A stretch of DNA of 64,000 nt from Paraescarpia echinospica (lineage: Eukaryota; Annelida; Polychaeta; Sabellida; Siboglinidae): contig CM034543.1 in assembly GCA_020002185.1 (NCBI GenBank), forward strand, positions 25,969,462 through 26,033,461, in the 5' to 3' direction. The position numbers were made by a program, and so were the translations under genes. Within the stretch, counting starts at the first letter, position 1, and each line of letters begins with the position of its first letter. This document shows positions 56,067-64,000 of this stretch, one piece after another. The notes under the pieces are model-generated. The model did no database searches. It was not told where the DNA came from and saw only the letters and a program-made list of their open reading frames with translations.

Positions 56067-56192
56067 ATCCAGGGCACATCCAGTGTATATCATCAGACTC
56101 ATGTGACACAAACGTCATTAGATCACCGGATACACGTCCGGCCTATGTACGACACTGCCTCTCCTGTGTACAAGGCAGCCGGACACTCCGAG
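56067..56192 (+). CDS. Protocadherin exon 2: cytoplasmic segment
   Basis: This 42-codon exon (residues 871-912) is flanked by a pyrimidine-rich acceptor (tttgcttcag) and a strong donor (gtgagt). It is phase 0 at both ends, so it could be skipped without breaking the frame. The peptide starts IQGTSSVYHQTH and ends KAAGHSE; it is polar, with a central RPMYDTASPVY stretch holding possible phosphorylation tyrosines. No domain is recognised, as is usual for protocadherin tails. The call rests on splice signals, phase agreement with exons 1 and 3, and position. The assignment would fail if transcripts join exon 1 directly to another exon. Confidence 0.75.
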
Positions 56193-58078
56193 GTGAGTCA
56201 ATCACTCAATATTAAAGACCATTTCCTGTTCTGTTTGTGGCGTTTGACACAACGTATGACTCAGTCTATTTTCTTCATCACAGTGTGAGTATAGTTCCAG
56301 TTAAAAATGTGTCAGTTGTATGTTGATATGGATGAAGAAAGGCCTGTGAAACATATCAACCTTTTTGATCTATGAACAACATACACTATTTGATAACTAA
56401 TCGCTGTAAGACATAGGTATGTCGGACAAGAAACAATGGTATCAGTGAAGCTATCACTGTGAGGGCTTAATTGAACGTCTGTCAAAACGCTATTGTTTGA
56501 AATCTATTAAGAAACAGAGATATGAATGTATATCACACATATCACCGTGGTGTACAACAACAAGTCTGGTAATTGAACGTCAGCCAAGATTCTTTTGTTT
56601 GGAATCTATCAAGAAATAAAGATATCAGTGTATATCTTCACCCGGCATCTCCTCACATACAATTATACTTAATTGAATGTTCGCCAAGATTCTTTTGTTT
56701 GAAATCTATCTAGAAATAAAGATATAAATATATCTTAGCTATGTTTAATTGAACCTCTCCCACAATGCTATCATTCTTTTTGCATGCTCAGTGGTAGCTA
56801 GAAGATATATGTTCAATATGGTTAAATACCGGGTATTTGTGTTTGTGGTTACTCTTGTCTTAGGTTATTTGGTTATAATTCTTAGAAATGAGATGCACTC
56901 TGATATGACTGGTTGGGACTGTAACGTTATGTTACTTCAAAACAGATAAAATTACATTAACTTAACTACATGAGTTTGCCCGGGGGCAGCATGTTAACAT
57001 GGGTCCGCATTTATGTAAAAGAGAAATCTGAGGAAGATTTGCCTCCATCAAAACATAAAATGATCTCCTAACAAGACATGACATTACATTACTCACCTGT
57101 GACAGCTAGCATTAAAGAGATTATCTTGTTGCATTCAGGTAACTATGTCTCTTGAGGAAGGATCATATTATGTGACCTGCAAAGTGGGTATTTGGTTGCA
57201 AAATTGTGAAATTCAGTTTTGTACCATTTTGGATTCCACAAATCATGAGCTTTCAAAGGATACCTCATTTGTTGAAATATCTTCAGAAATGTTTAATTTA
57301 TAAAAAAATTGAAACAAACATTAACAGAAATTTGTTTTGAGAAATTAGGATTTTTCACTTAAATTGTCTTGTTTTTTAATCAGTGGGTTCGTAAAAACAT
57401 GTATTTTATTAGTTTGAGATTATTTTGTTAAGGGAAATAAACTAGACATTGAAAGGTGAGATTGTGATGTATACTGATGCCAAAATCACAAAATTGATAG
57501 GACATGACCTAGACAGCTATTTTTGTCTCATGTACAGACTAGGTCTGTTGGACTTAATACCCGGTTCGCTGTGGCGGATTACAAATATAGGAACAAGGCA
57601 ACCATATTTACAGGGCAGGAATGCCCCAGACCTTATATACAAATGTATCAATCCATCCCCTCTACCCTAGGCTATGGGCATTTCTTGTGGGGGATTGTGA
57701 TTCTACTTGGATAAGAAATCATGTTTCACTGAAATCACAATAGCATCAAATACAATCTACATGCTAGATATCTGAAACAAAACTCCCCCAAGTGCATCAT
57801 CAGTTGTAACATAATCCTCCCAGTGACAGGTAAATTGTCAGGAAGAACAGCATCTTCTTACAAAATCCTCATGCGTGCTGCAGATTTTATCATCAGGTGC
57901 ATTAAAGTAAGGTTAGAGCACACCTTTGTGGTGATACTGATTTTGTCTACCTGATAAAAGTGTGGGGGACACTTCATCAAGGTGATACTTCCTTCAGTTT
58001 ATGTGCAAGACACCATCCAATACCTACCGCCTCCCAAGACCATCAAAGTTATCTGATTAATTGGTTTCTTCCTGTGCT
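56193..58078. other. Intron 2, 5' part: no gene seen
   Basis: Apart from the diverged array, this is AT-rich sequence without recognisable genes. Short open frames near 56749-56949 and 57449-57714 lack supporting features. Confidence 0.5.
56469..56790 (+). repeat. Diverged ~100-bp tandem repeat in intron 2
   Basis: Blocks starting 'aattgaa(c/t)' occur at about 56469, 56571, 56671 and 56747. The first three continue with (a)ttcttttgtttgaaatctat(c/t)...agaaataaagatat and vary between copies. This is an old tandem array, starting about 280 bp after exon 2. Confidence 0.6.
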
Positions 58079-58313
58079 CATGTGGCTGGCGTCTGGCTGG
58101 TACAAGCATGCCTCTGAATGTATCTCATGTGGCTGGCGTCTGGCTGGTACAAGCATGCCTCTGAATGTATCTCATGTGGCTGGCGTCTGGCTGGTACAAG
58201 CATGCCTCTGAATGTATCTCATGTGGCTGGCGTCTGGCTGGTACAAGCATGCCTCTGAATGTATCTCATGTGGCTGGCGTCTGGCTGGTACAAGCATGCC
58301 TCTGAATGTATCT
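58079..58313 (+). repeat. 47-bp minisatellite, five identical copies
   Basis: Units start at 58079, 58126, 58173, 58220 and 58267. Each begins catgtggctggcgtctggct and ends atgtatct. I see no differences between copies, which implies recent expansion. Located in protocadherin intron 2. Confidence 0.95.
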
Positions 58314-58550
58314 CATGTGTAGTGTAATTATTTGACAGTTCTACAATGTTTAGACATTGTGTAGAACATTGTGGCCAGACCAAACATCTGTGATGGTGAA
58401 GCAGAATACTAACTCTCTCCTGCTAGAATGTATGTCTTTAAATATCCTAAACCAATACAAGACAATTGTCACATGCCAGTTAAACTCAGTCATTGTGATG
58501 TCACTTGGCATGGATCTGTTAAGTTGATGGTGATTTATTCAGTTGATCCT

Positions 58551-59228
58551 GTGATCTTCATTCCACAAGATCATGGGATCATCAAGACTATTGTTGCTGG
58601 GATCCCCACTCATGATGTTGTGTGACCCTCATACACAGTGTTGTAGTATGAACATAATGTAATCCTTAGTTCCTGACACATGATTCTCAGATCCTCACAC
58701 CTGTGATCATCAATTCCTCACACCTGTGATCCTCAAATCAGATCCAACTTCTTGATCGTATGATCCTCAGTTTCTCCCACCTGTAATCCTCAGTTCCTCT
58801 CGCCTGTGAACCTCAGTTCCTCTCACCTGTGATCCTCAATTCAGATCCCACTACGTGAACATACAGTATGATCCTCTGTTCTGGATCCTGTGATCTTCAT
58901 TCCACAAGATCATGGGATCATCAAGACCATTGTTGCTGGGATCCCCACTCATAATGTTGTGTGACCCTCATACACAGTGTTGTAGTATGAACATAATGCA
59001 ATCCTTAGTTCCTGACACATGATTCTCAGATCCTCACACCTGTGATCATCAATTCCTCACACCTGTGATCCTCAAATCAGATCCCACTTCTTGATCGTAT
59101 GATCCTCAGTTTCTCCCACCTGTAATCCTCAGTTCCTCTCGCTTGTGAACCTCAGTTCCTCTCACCTGTGATCCTCAATTCAGATCCCACTATGTGAACA
59201 TACAGTATGATCCTCTGTTCTGGATCAT
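58551..59228 (+). repeat. 339-bp tandem duplication in intron 2
   Basis: 58551-58889 and 58890-59228 are direct copies starting 'gtgatcttcattccacaaga', with only about six or seven differences noticed by eye. The second copy ends about 180 bp before exon 3, so the duplication is recent and close to a splice acceptor. Confidence 0.9.
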
Positions 59229-59400
59229 GTGATCCTCACACCTGTAATCCTCAGTTCCTCACACCTGTGATCCTCAGTTCCTCTCACCTGTGATCCTCAG
59301 TTCCTCACACCTGTGATCCTCAGTTCTTTTCACCTGTGATTCTCAGTTGCTGATCAGATGATTCTCTGTTCTGGATCCTATCATCCTCACACCTTTGTTC
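58676..59400 (+). repeat. Imperfect ATCCTCA/CACCTGTG minisatellite next to exon 3
   Basis: Units like 'cacctgtgatcctcagttcc', about 21-23 bp long, recur many times. They overlap the 339-bp duplication and run up to the exon 3 acceptor. The pyrimidine-rich units may supply branch-site or tract sequence. Confidence 0.8.
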
Positions 59401-59409
59401 TTCCACTAG

Positions 59410-59539
59410 GCCCACGTGTTGGAGCAAGATCGGCTTCATGACTCCGCTGAGACGGTGAGCTCCAGCGATGCCTCCAACACAGACAGCGGGCGGGGTCCGA
59501 GTGAGGAGGGTGACTCCAATGGCTTCAAGAGACCTCCAG
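59410..59539 (+). CDS. Protocadherin exon 3: DSGRG acidic/serine motif
   Basis: Residues 913-955 plus the first base of the next codon. The acceptor is tcttccactag and the donor gtgggt. The peptide is acidic and serine-rich and contains TDSGRGPSEEG (DSGRG at residues 937-941), closely resembling the DSGRG-x-SEE motif in the cytoplasmic tails of delta-type protocadherins. GC content is clearly higher than in the surrounding intron, which consists of ATCCTCA-type minisatellite. The exon keeps the frame from exon 2 and splits a Gly codon with exon 4. This motif is the best evidence that the small downstream exons belong to the cadherin gene. Confidence 0.85.
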
Positions 59540-59647
59540 GTGGGTTCAACGAATCACTGGCTTATCTTAACGTAATAAGTGTCTAGAATAAATCAGATGT
59601 CTAGCAAAAATATTTACAATTATAATAAATTACACACTAAAAACGTA

Positions 59648-60125
59648 CAATGGAACTTCGCTATTAAGGACATTTTCCATGGGCGTGTCCAGAGAGGGTA
59701 TTCTACGGGGGGGCACAAAAACCTCCACTGGTGTTTTGCTGCCGCAAGTTTCTCTCCGCTCGACTGGTGACATCAGAAGACGGGGGGGTGATGTGGAAAA
59801 ATTTTCATCACTGCGCCACCATAATTTCAGTCACTGGGGCATGCACATTCATAAGGGTCTGGGGGGGGCATGGTCATGGGGGCATGCACAGAAAGGTCTG
59901 CAAGCACTCCAAATTCCAAAGGTCTAGGGGGCACGTGCCCCCAGCCCCTCCAGACATGCCTATGCCTTCGAGACAGAGCAAAAGTGACGTGAGTGGTAAG
60001 GTGACCATAGTGAGATTATTTTTACTATTCTTTGCTGTTACAGAAATACGTCGGGACTATCTTAGGGTGACCTTAATGGCCAGGTGGCTGTATTACTGGG
60101 GTGACCGTAAACTGAGGTTCCACTG
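59648..60125. mobile_element. pogo/Tigger-like MITE with TA target duplication (intron 3)
   Basis: Left end caatggaacttcgctattaa and right end (reverse complement) cagtggaacctcagtttacg are imperfect inverted repeats flanked by TA on both sides (59646-59647 and 60126-60127). Ends of the form CAGTGGAACCTC and TA duplication are typical of the pogo/Tigger branch of Tc1/mariner elements. No transposase frame remains, so it is non-autonomous. It is interrupted by a second element at 59682-59960. Confidence 0.75.
59682..59960 (+). mobile_element. GGCGTGTCC-family MITE-like element, inserted in another MITE
   Basis: Begins ggcgtgtccagagagggt and ends cccctccagacatgcc, which are imperfect inverted repeats. 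Internal blocks match the copy at 8357-8700: 'gggcacaaaa(a)cctccactgg', 'ctcgactggtgacatc(a/g)gaagacg' and 'gggggcacgtgccccc'. It is nested in the pogo-like MITE, so it arrived later. It contains no credible coding frame. Confidence 0.7.
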
Positions 60126-60403
60126 TATGTAACGCTAGAAAGTGTCACATGGAAACTAAACACTTATAATTTTAGAGAGAGAACAGTTAAATATGTTAGC
60201 ATAATATATTGATACAAGATTGTTTAGATGTCGGTGGCATTCAAAATACACACAGTTTGAACAGTGAGTCTTGTGTCGCAAGATGTATAAAAAGTATCCA
60301 TGTTGTATGTATACGGCAGCCATTGTGATCAATGTTGTTATTTTTCTTGCGATAGTTTGGTGATTAACCGATAGTTTTTTAATTTATATTATCTTCTCCT
60401 CAG

Positions 60404-60951
60404 GTTATACAAGCACACGTCAAATTGCATCGAAGGAAACTGCACACATAGGCTTAGGAAGCTACAGAGTGTCGGCCCAGTCTCCAAAGCCATCACCTCG
60501 ATACAACAACCGCCATCATCCACAACAGACGCACAGTACAGCAACGCAGATTGATCCATATCCACAAGACCCAAAAACAACTCATTGTGTTCCAATAATG
60601 GTTAGTAGCCCAGAAAGGCTGCATAAAACTGGTCATTGTCAAGCAAGGAACAGTTTCCATGGTGACACCTTGCAGGATATTCGTGTCCAAGGTAACAAAC
60701 ACCGAGCAGTCAATAGTTTCCATGGTAACACTGCAGGGCATCATGGGAATGCTGCTCATTCACAGTGTGGTGATCAGACAATACAACAGCATATGGCAGG
60801 AAGGCAAACATCTCCATTGAAACAACACACTGTATTGAGGCAGCCAAACCTGAGAGATATTGCAGAAATGAACGAAGAAAGACAAGGATGTTCAGGGGAA
60901 GTTTGTCAGAATCTTGCTGGAGATCATGTCTTCCAGGGCGTTATTGTATAA
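60404..60951 (+). CDS. Protocadherin terminal exon: cytoplasmic tail C-terminus and stop
   Basis: Residues 956-1137, starting with the last two bases of a split Gly codon after acceptor tctcctcag and ending at TAA 60949-60951. The tail is rich in His, Gln, Ser and Asn and has no catalytic domain. It contains an internal duplication, NSFHGDT and NSFHGNT, 21 residues apart. The beginning (YTSTRQIASKET...GLGSYRVS) is in frame with exon 3. No PDZ-ligand motif was recognised; the C-terminus is FQGVIV. The 181-codon open frame in AT-rich DNA, the exact phase match and the stop followed by poly(A) signals support a last coding exon. Confidence 0.85.
60653..60729 (-). promoter_or_regulatory. Two RFX X-box-like sites inside the terminal coding exon
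   Basis: Minus-strand GTCACCATGGAAAC (60653-60666) and GTTACCATGGAAAC (60716-60729) both fit RYYRYY-N2-RRNRAC. They encode the duplicated SFHG peptide, so they may simply reflect the coding duplication. Confidence 0.25.
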
Positions 60952-61376
60952 ATTTTACAAACAGCATTAGACTGATAGGTAAACATTTCCATTGAAACCA
61001 TTTGCAATGCTGAAACAGCCAAACTTAGGAGATAGTGTCAACATTAAAAATACAAATAGGGGTGTTATATGGCATTGTGTTAGGATGTTGCTGGAAATCA
61101 TTTTTTTTACAAATATTATTGTGTGAAATAGATGTCTCTGTTCAAGTAGATTATCATTAATATTTGGCATTGTCCCTGGGGAAGCTAATACACTTTGGAG
61201 ATTTAGAAAATAACTGCTCTTACATTGAGAATCTGTCAACAAATTAATGAAGTTATGCAATATTACAATTACTTACCAACAACACTGGTATATAACATGT
61301 TTTTTAGGCGAAAACATTTTTTAATGTGAATTTTGTGTTTACAGTGCAGACATACAGTATTTCTTGTCCCAATAAA
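60952..61376 (+). other. Probable protocadherin 3' UTR to first canonical poly(A) signal
   Basis: Follows the TAA. The first AATAAA is at 61371-61376; alternatives are at 61787-61792 and 62607-62612. Which signal is used cannot be told from sequence. Confidence 0.5.
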
Positions 61377-61786
61377 ATATAATGTGTTGCTAGGGAAGGA
61401 ATTTAATTGTATGAAACTGAGAAGGATTGACTCCAAAAATGAAATGGGAACATATTTCTGGCAGATTATTTAACTAAACTTACACATTACAGACATGTTA
61501 ACAAATCTTAGCGATTTATGTTGAATGCTTGTTAACACAGACTGTTTAAGACACACTTCAGTAATGAGTTTGTTACACAGGTTAGTGTTCCAGCACAGTG
61601 ATGTAGGTTACCTTGGATCAAGTGTAGCCTTTTTATAAAAGTACAATTATTGTGAATCTGGCTTTAGCATTAGATTCACATTGGAAAAAGGAGTGTATTA
61701 TGTATTCAGATGCAGCTTTTTTATTTATATTCATCGCTATGCTTGTTGTGGTATGTTTATGCAGTATTAATTCTGCTAGTCAGTTA

Positions 61787-61792
61787 AATAAA
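61787..61792 (+). other. Alternative poly(A) signal AATAAA
   Basis: Canonical hexamer about 840 bp after the stop codon; use would give a longer 3' UTR. Confidence 0.3.
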
Positions 61793-62084
61793 TGTTAATG
61801 ATAGGATACAAGTGACATGGACAGTTTAAAACATGTAATGTAATCGACTATGAGTGTCATGTTGTATGTCCATATTTCTGTATCATAAATAGTGTTGAGT
61901 GTCACTGGACAAAGCATGTTTATTGCTGAAATGGAATGATTATCAACTGTTGCCGCTGAGTGAAACTTGCTGATGGTGCCTGATTCAGATTGTGTATACT
62001 TTATGTATTTATGTAAATATAAAGAGCAAGTACCAAAGTAATTTATTTGTTTGTTTATGTTGATCATTACAACATAAAGCATCA

Positions 62085-62087
<3 letters not shown>

Positions 62088-62131
<44 letters not shown>
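62088..62131 (+). repeat. (GT)n microsatellite
   Basis: About 22 GT units downstream of the protocadherin. Confidence 0.95.
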
Positions 62132-62134
<3 letters not shown>

Positions 62135-63775
62135 CACGTGCGTGCGTGTATTTATTACATGAAAGGCAGAGACAGCTCACTATTAATTTTCCATTAGCAA
62201 CAATATTATTGTCAATGTCACACAATTTAAAAACTCACAGAAAAACTATTACCCTCTAAAACTCCCACCCTGTACCCCTATATACACACCATACATGATG
62301 ACTCCCCCCGTGTATACTGTATGCCTACCTGACATGCAGCATACATACTGTAGATCTCTCTCCCATATGTATCCCTATCCACATCAAATGGAATCCAAAA
62401 CAATTTAACATTCACACATGAGTAATTAATTAAAGTTGCATTCTGAGTTAAACTACCATTTTAAAATATTTTAAAGAACGTTTATGTACAACATGAACAA
62501 TTTGATATTTATATATTTGATCATATATGTCGCTTTGATATGTTATTCCATAAGTGATACCTTTGCAAAAGTACCTGATGCCTTTATCATGTGCAGCCAA
62601 TGGAATAATAAAATATAGGGACCTGGCATATTTTTTGTCTTGTAATGTTTTATCTTAAAATTGCATATTATGTAAAGAAGTTTATAGAGATATAATATAA
62701 ATACAGTGCATGGAGCATGTTGATTCTCTTGAAATGTGTACTTAAACGACGATTTCAGAATGCAACTACCCGGGGGGGGGGGGCACTGCCTATACTGGCA
62801 GTATTGTGGATGTGCTGACTTCAAGGGTAATTTTATACAGAGGTTTTACTGTTCTTCACATGTTCTCCCTAGAACAAGGGCCACCATTATACAGAAGTTC
62901 CCTAGACATGGGTATAAGTTTGAGGAACTTTCCCTAGAACAAGGCTAGCTAGGTTTTTATTGCAGCATTCACGGTTTCCTATCACCGTATATTTCAGTAT
63001 ATATATATATACTTTAAAGTTATGTCTTTCTTATATTTGTCTCTAGATCAAGGGTATACATTTTGATATTTGATGCCCTTATCAGGGGTACCGACATTTA
63101 TGGGTAGTGCCCCCCCCAGGGGTGTATCTTGTTACACATATATGTTGCCAACCATCAACACGACCAATAGAAGTTTAAATATGGGTATATTATAAGTATC
63201 GTATTCCTCTAATATGGCCATACCCCAGAAATAATCCAATTCAAAAATATTTATCCCAGGAGCAAGAAATTGTCAGGTGTAATCTCAAATTTTTTCATTC
63301 GTGCATGAACCCAGAAATAAAATAGTGACCTATCTCCATATGGGTTAAATCTACACAAACCGTGAAAAAACATCCAAACATTGGTTATGCGCAATAATTT
63401 GCCGGTAGATGGCTCAGCATGGTTGCGAATGTAAATTGCACATCATTGTGATAGTTCATAATTCGTAAATTTGATTAAAATCGGAAATCCGCAGTTTTGC
63501 TTGTTCTCGGCGTCACAACCACAACAGTGGCGCCACTCGGTGGACAGTGAACGAGCTAACAGACGGTGCGCTATCGACTAGTATCGCCCTCTATCGGATC
63601 GTGTGGATTTAGCTGTAGCAATCGTCACTTTATAAATATAATTAAACAGCCGGAATATTGAGGAAATGATGTACTGATACCCACCTAAGATTTCAATAAA
63701 CGCAATTTCAATTAAACGATAATTTGTATGCAGTGTATAATGTTACTGATATTTGTAACCCATGCTTTCGTCACT

Positions 63776-63849
63776 GGCCGGTTAGCTCAGTTGGTTAGAG
63801 CGTCGTGCTAATAACGCGAATGTCGTGGGTTCGATCCCCATATCGGCCA
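63776..63849 (+). tRNA. tRNA-Ile (anticodon AAT)
   Basis: A 74-nt cloverleaf. Acceptor GGCCGGT pairs with ATCGGCC (one G-T), and the D arm has TAGCTCAGTTGG (A box). The anticodon stem is TCGTG/CGCGA with loop CTAATAA and anticodon AAT at 63810-63812. The T arm is GTGGG/CCCAT with loop TTCGATC (B box), and the discriminator is A. There is no intron. A T-run (63856-63861) follows as a Pol III terminator. It decodes AUU/AUC after A34-to-inosine editing and looks intact. Confidence 0.95.
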
Positions 63850-63855
63850 TAAAGA

Positions 63856-63861
63856 CTTTTT
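63856..63861 (+). terminator. Pol III T-run terminator of tRNA-Ile
   Basis: Six T residues seven bases after the tRNA 3' end. Confidence 0.75.
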
Positions 63862-64000
63862 TCTCATTTGATTTTTTATGTTTTCGACATTATTATTATT
63901 TTTTATGTTTTTAATTATGAAATTGTATTGTATGTGGGATTTTCTAAACAATACGATATACACCTTGTCTCGTTTAATCCTGATGTCAATGTCATTCAAT

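Larger units (their letters stand above)
47506..61376 (+). other. Protocadherin gene, transcribed span from 5'-UTR acceptor to first poly(A) signal
   Basis: Four coding exons join in frame: 47595-50204 (ends phase 0), 56067-56192 (phase 0 to 0), 59410-59539 (starts phase 0, ends one base into a codon) and 60404-60951 (completes that Gly codon, ends TAA). Donors are gtgagc, gtgagt and gtgggt; acceptors are cttcag, cactag and cctcag. The spliced product is 1137 residues. The extracellular part and membrane helix in one exon, with the tail in small exons, is the usual protocadherin plan. A likely 5'-UTR acceptor (tgattgcag) ends at 47505, so at least one non-coding exon should lie upstream; I could not locate it. 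Extra small exons in the 5.9-kb and 3.2-kb introns cannot be excluded. Orthology to a named protocadherin is not assigned. Confidence 0.85.
61377..63775. other. Downstream of the protocadherin: no gene seen
   Basis: AT-rich sequence with (GT)n at 62088-62131, a G13 run near 62771-62783, a C-run near 63111 and a TA run near 62998-63012. A stretch at 63530-63610 is more GC-rich but has no gene I recognise. Confidence 0.5.

Noticed and set aside
59731..60132. 133-codon frame in intron 3
   Set aside because: It runs across the two nested MITEs and ends just beyond the outer element; no recognised protein.
63808..63999. Minus-strand frame over the 3' end of the window
   Set aside because: Its C-terminal part is the antisense of the tRNA-Ile gene.

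Overview
The window is animal (metazoan) nuclear DNA, most likely from a marine lophotrochozoan such as a mollusc. The reasons are GT-AG introns, low gene density, AT-rich non-coding sequence, very long CA/GT, GA and trinucleotide microsatellites, tRNA-derived SINE pieces, LINE and MITE fragments, and one intron-poor protocadherin gene. The lineage is inferred; nothing here fixes the species.

Layout. Positions 1-47,430 contain no coding exon I can support. They hold microsatellites (973-1219, 1281-1778, 3558-4045, 5867-6015, 6675-6754, 10743-10935, 19220-19680, 23103-23216, 26240-26420), minisatellites (21005-21420, 33060-33329, 36597-36668), a cluster of related MITE-like elements (7580-8700), SINE-type sequences (17783-17853, 28466-28793, 31808-31880), a 1.5-kb inverted repeat with tRNA-like sequence in both arms (38105-39637), and a fold-back element whose loop is a long GA tract (42650-43518). 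This part could be intergenic or the 5' intron and regulatory domain of the downstream gene.

The gene. A protocadherin lies on the + strand at 47,506-~61,376. One large exon (47595-50204) encodes a signal peptide, seven cadherin repeats, one transmembrane helix and the start of the cytoplasmic tail. Three small exons (56067-56192, 59410-59539, 60404-60951) complete the tail. All junctions are GT-AG and in frame, giving 1137 residues. EC1 has the C-X5-C loop typical of protocadherins, and exon 3 has a DSGRG...SEE acidic/serine motif like that of delta-type protocadherins. Intron 1 holds a 5'-truncated LINE 3' end. Intron 2 holds several minisatellites. Intron 3 holds a TA-flanked pogo/Tigger-like MITE with a second MITE inserted in it. 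A further fragment of the LINE 3' end sits directly in front of the 5'-UTR splice acceptor.

End of window. After candidate poly(A) signals and about 2.5 kb without recognisable genes there is a tRNA-Ile(AAT) gene at 63776-63849 with a T-run terminator. No CRISPR, operon, viral or prokaryotic features were seen. The least explained structures are the 1.5-kb inverted repeat, the nested MITE pair, and the LINE tail abutting a splice acceptor.
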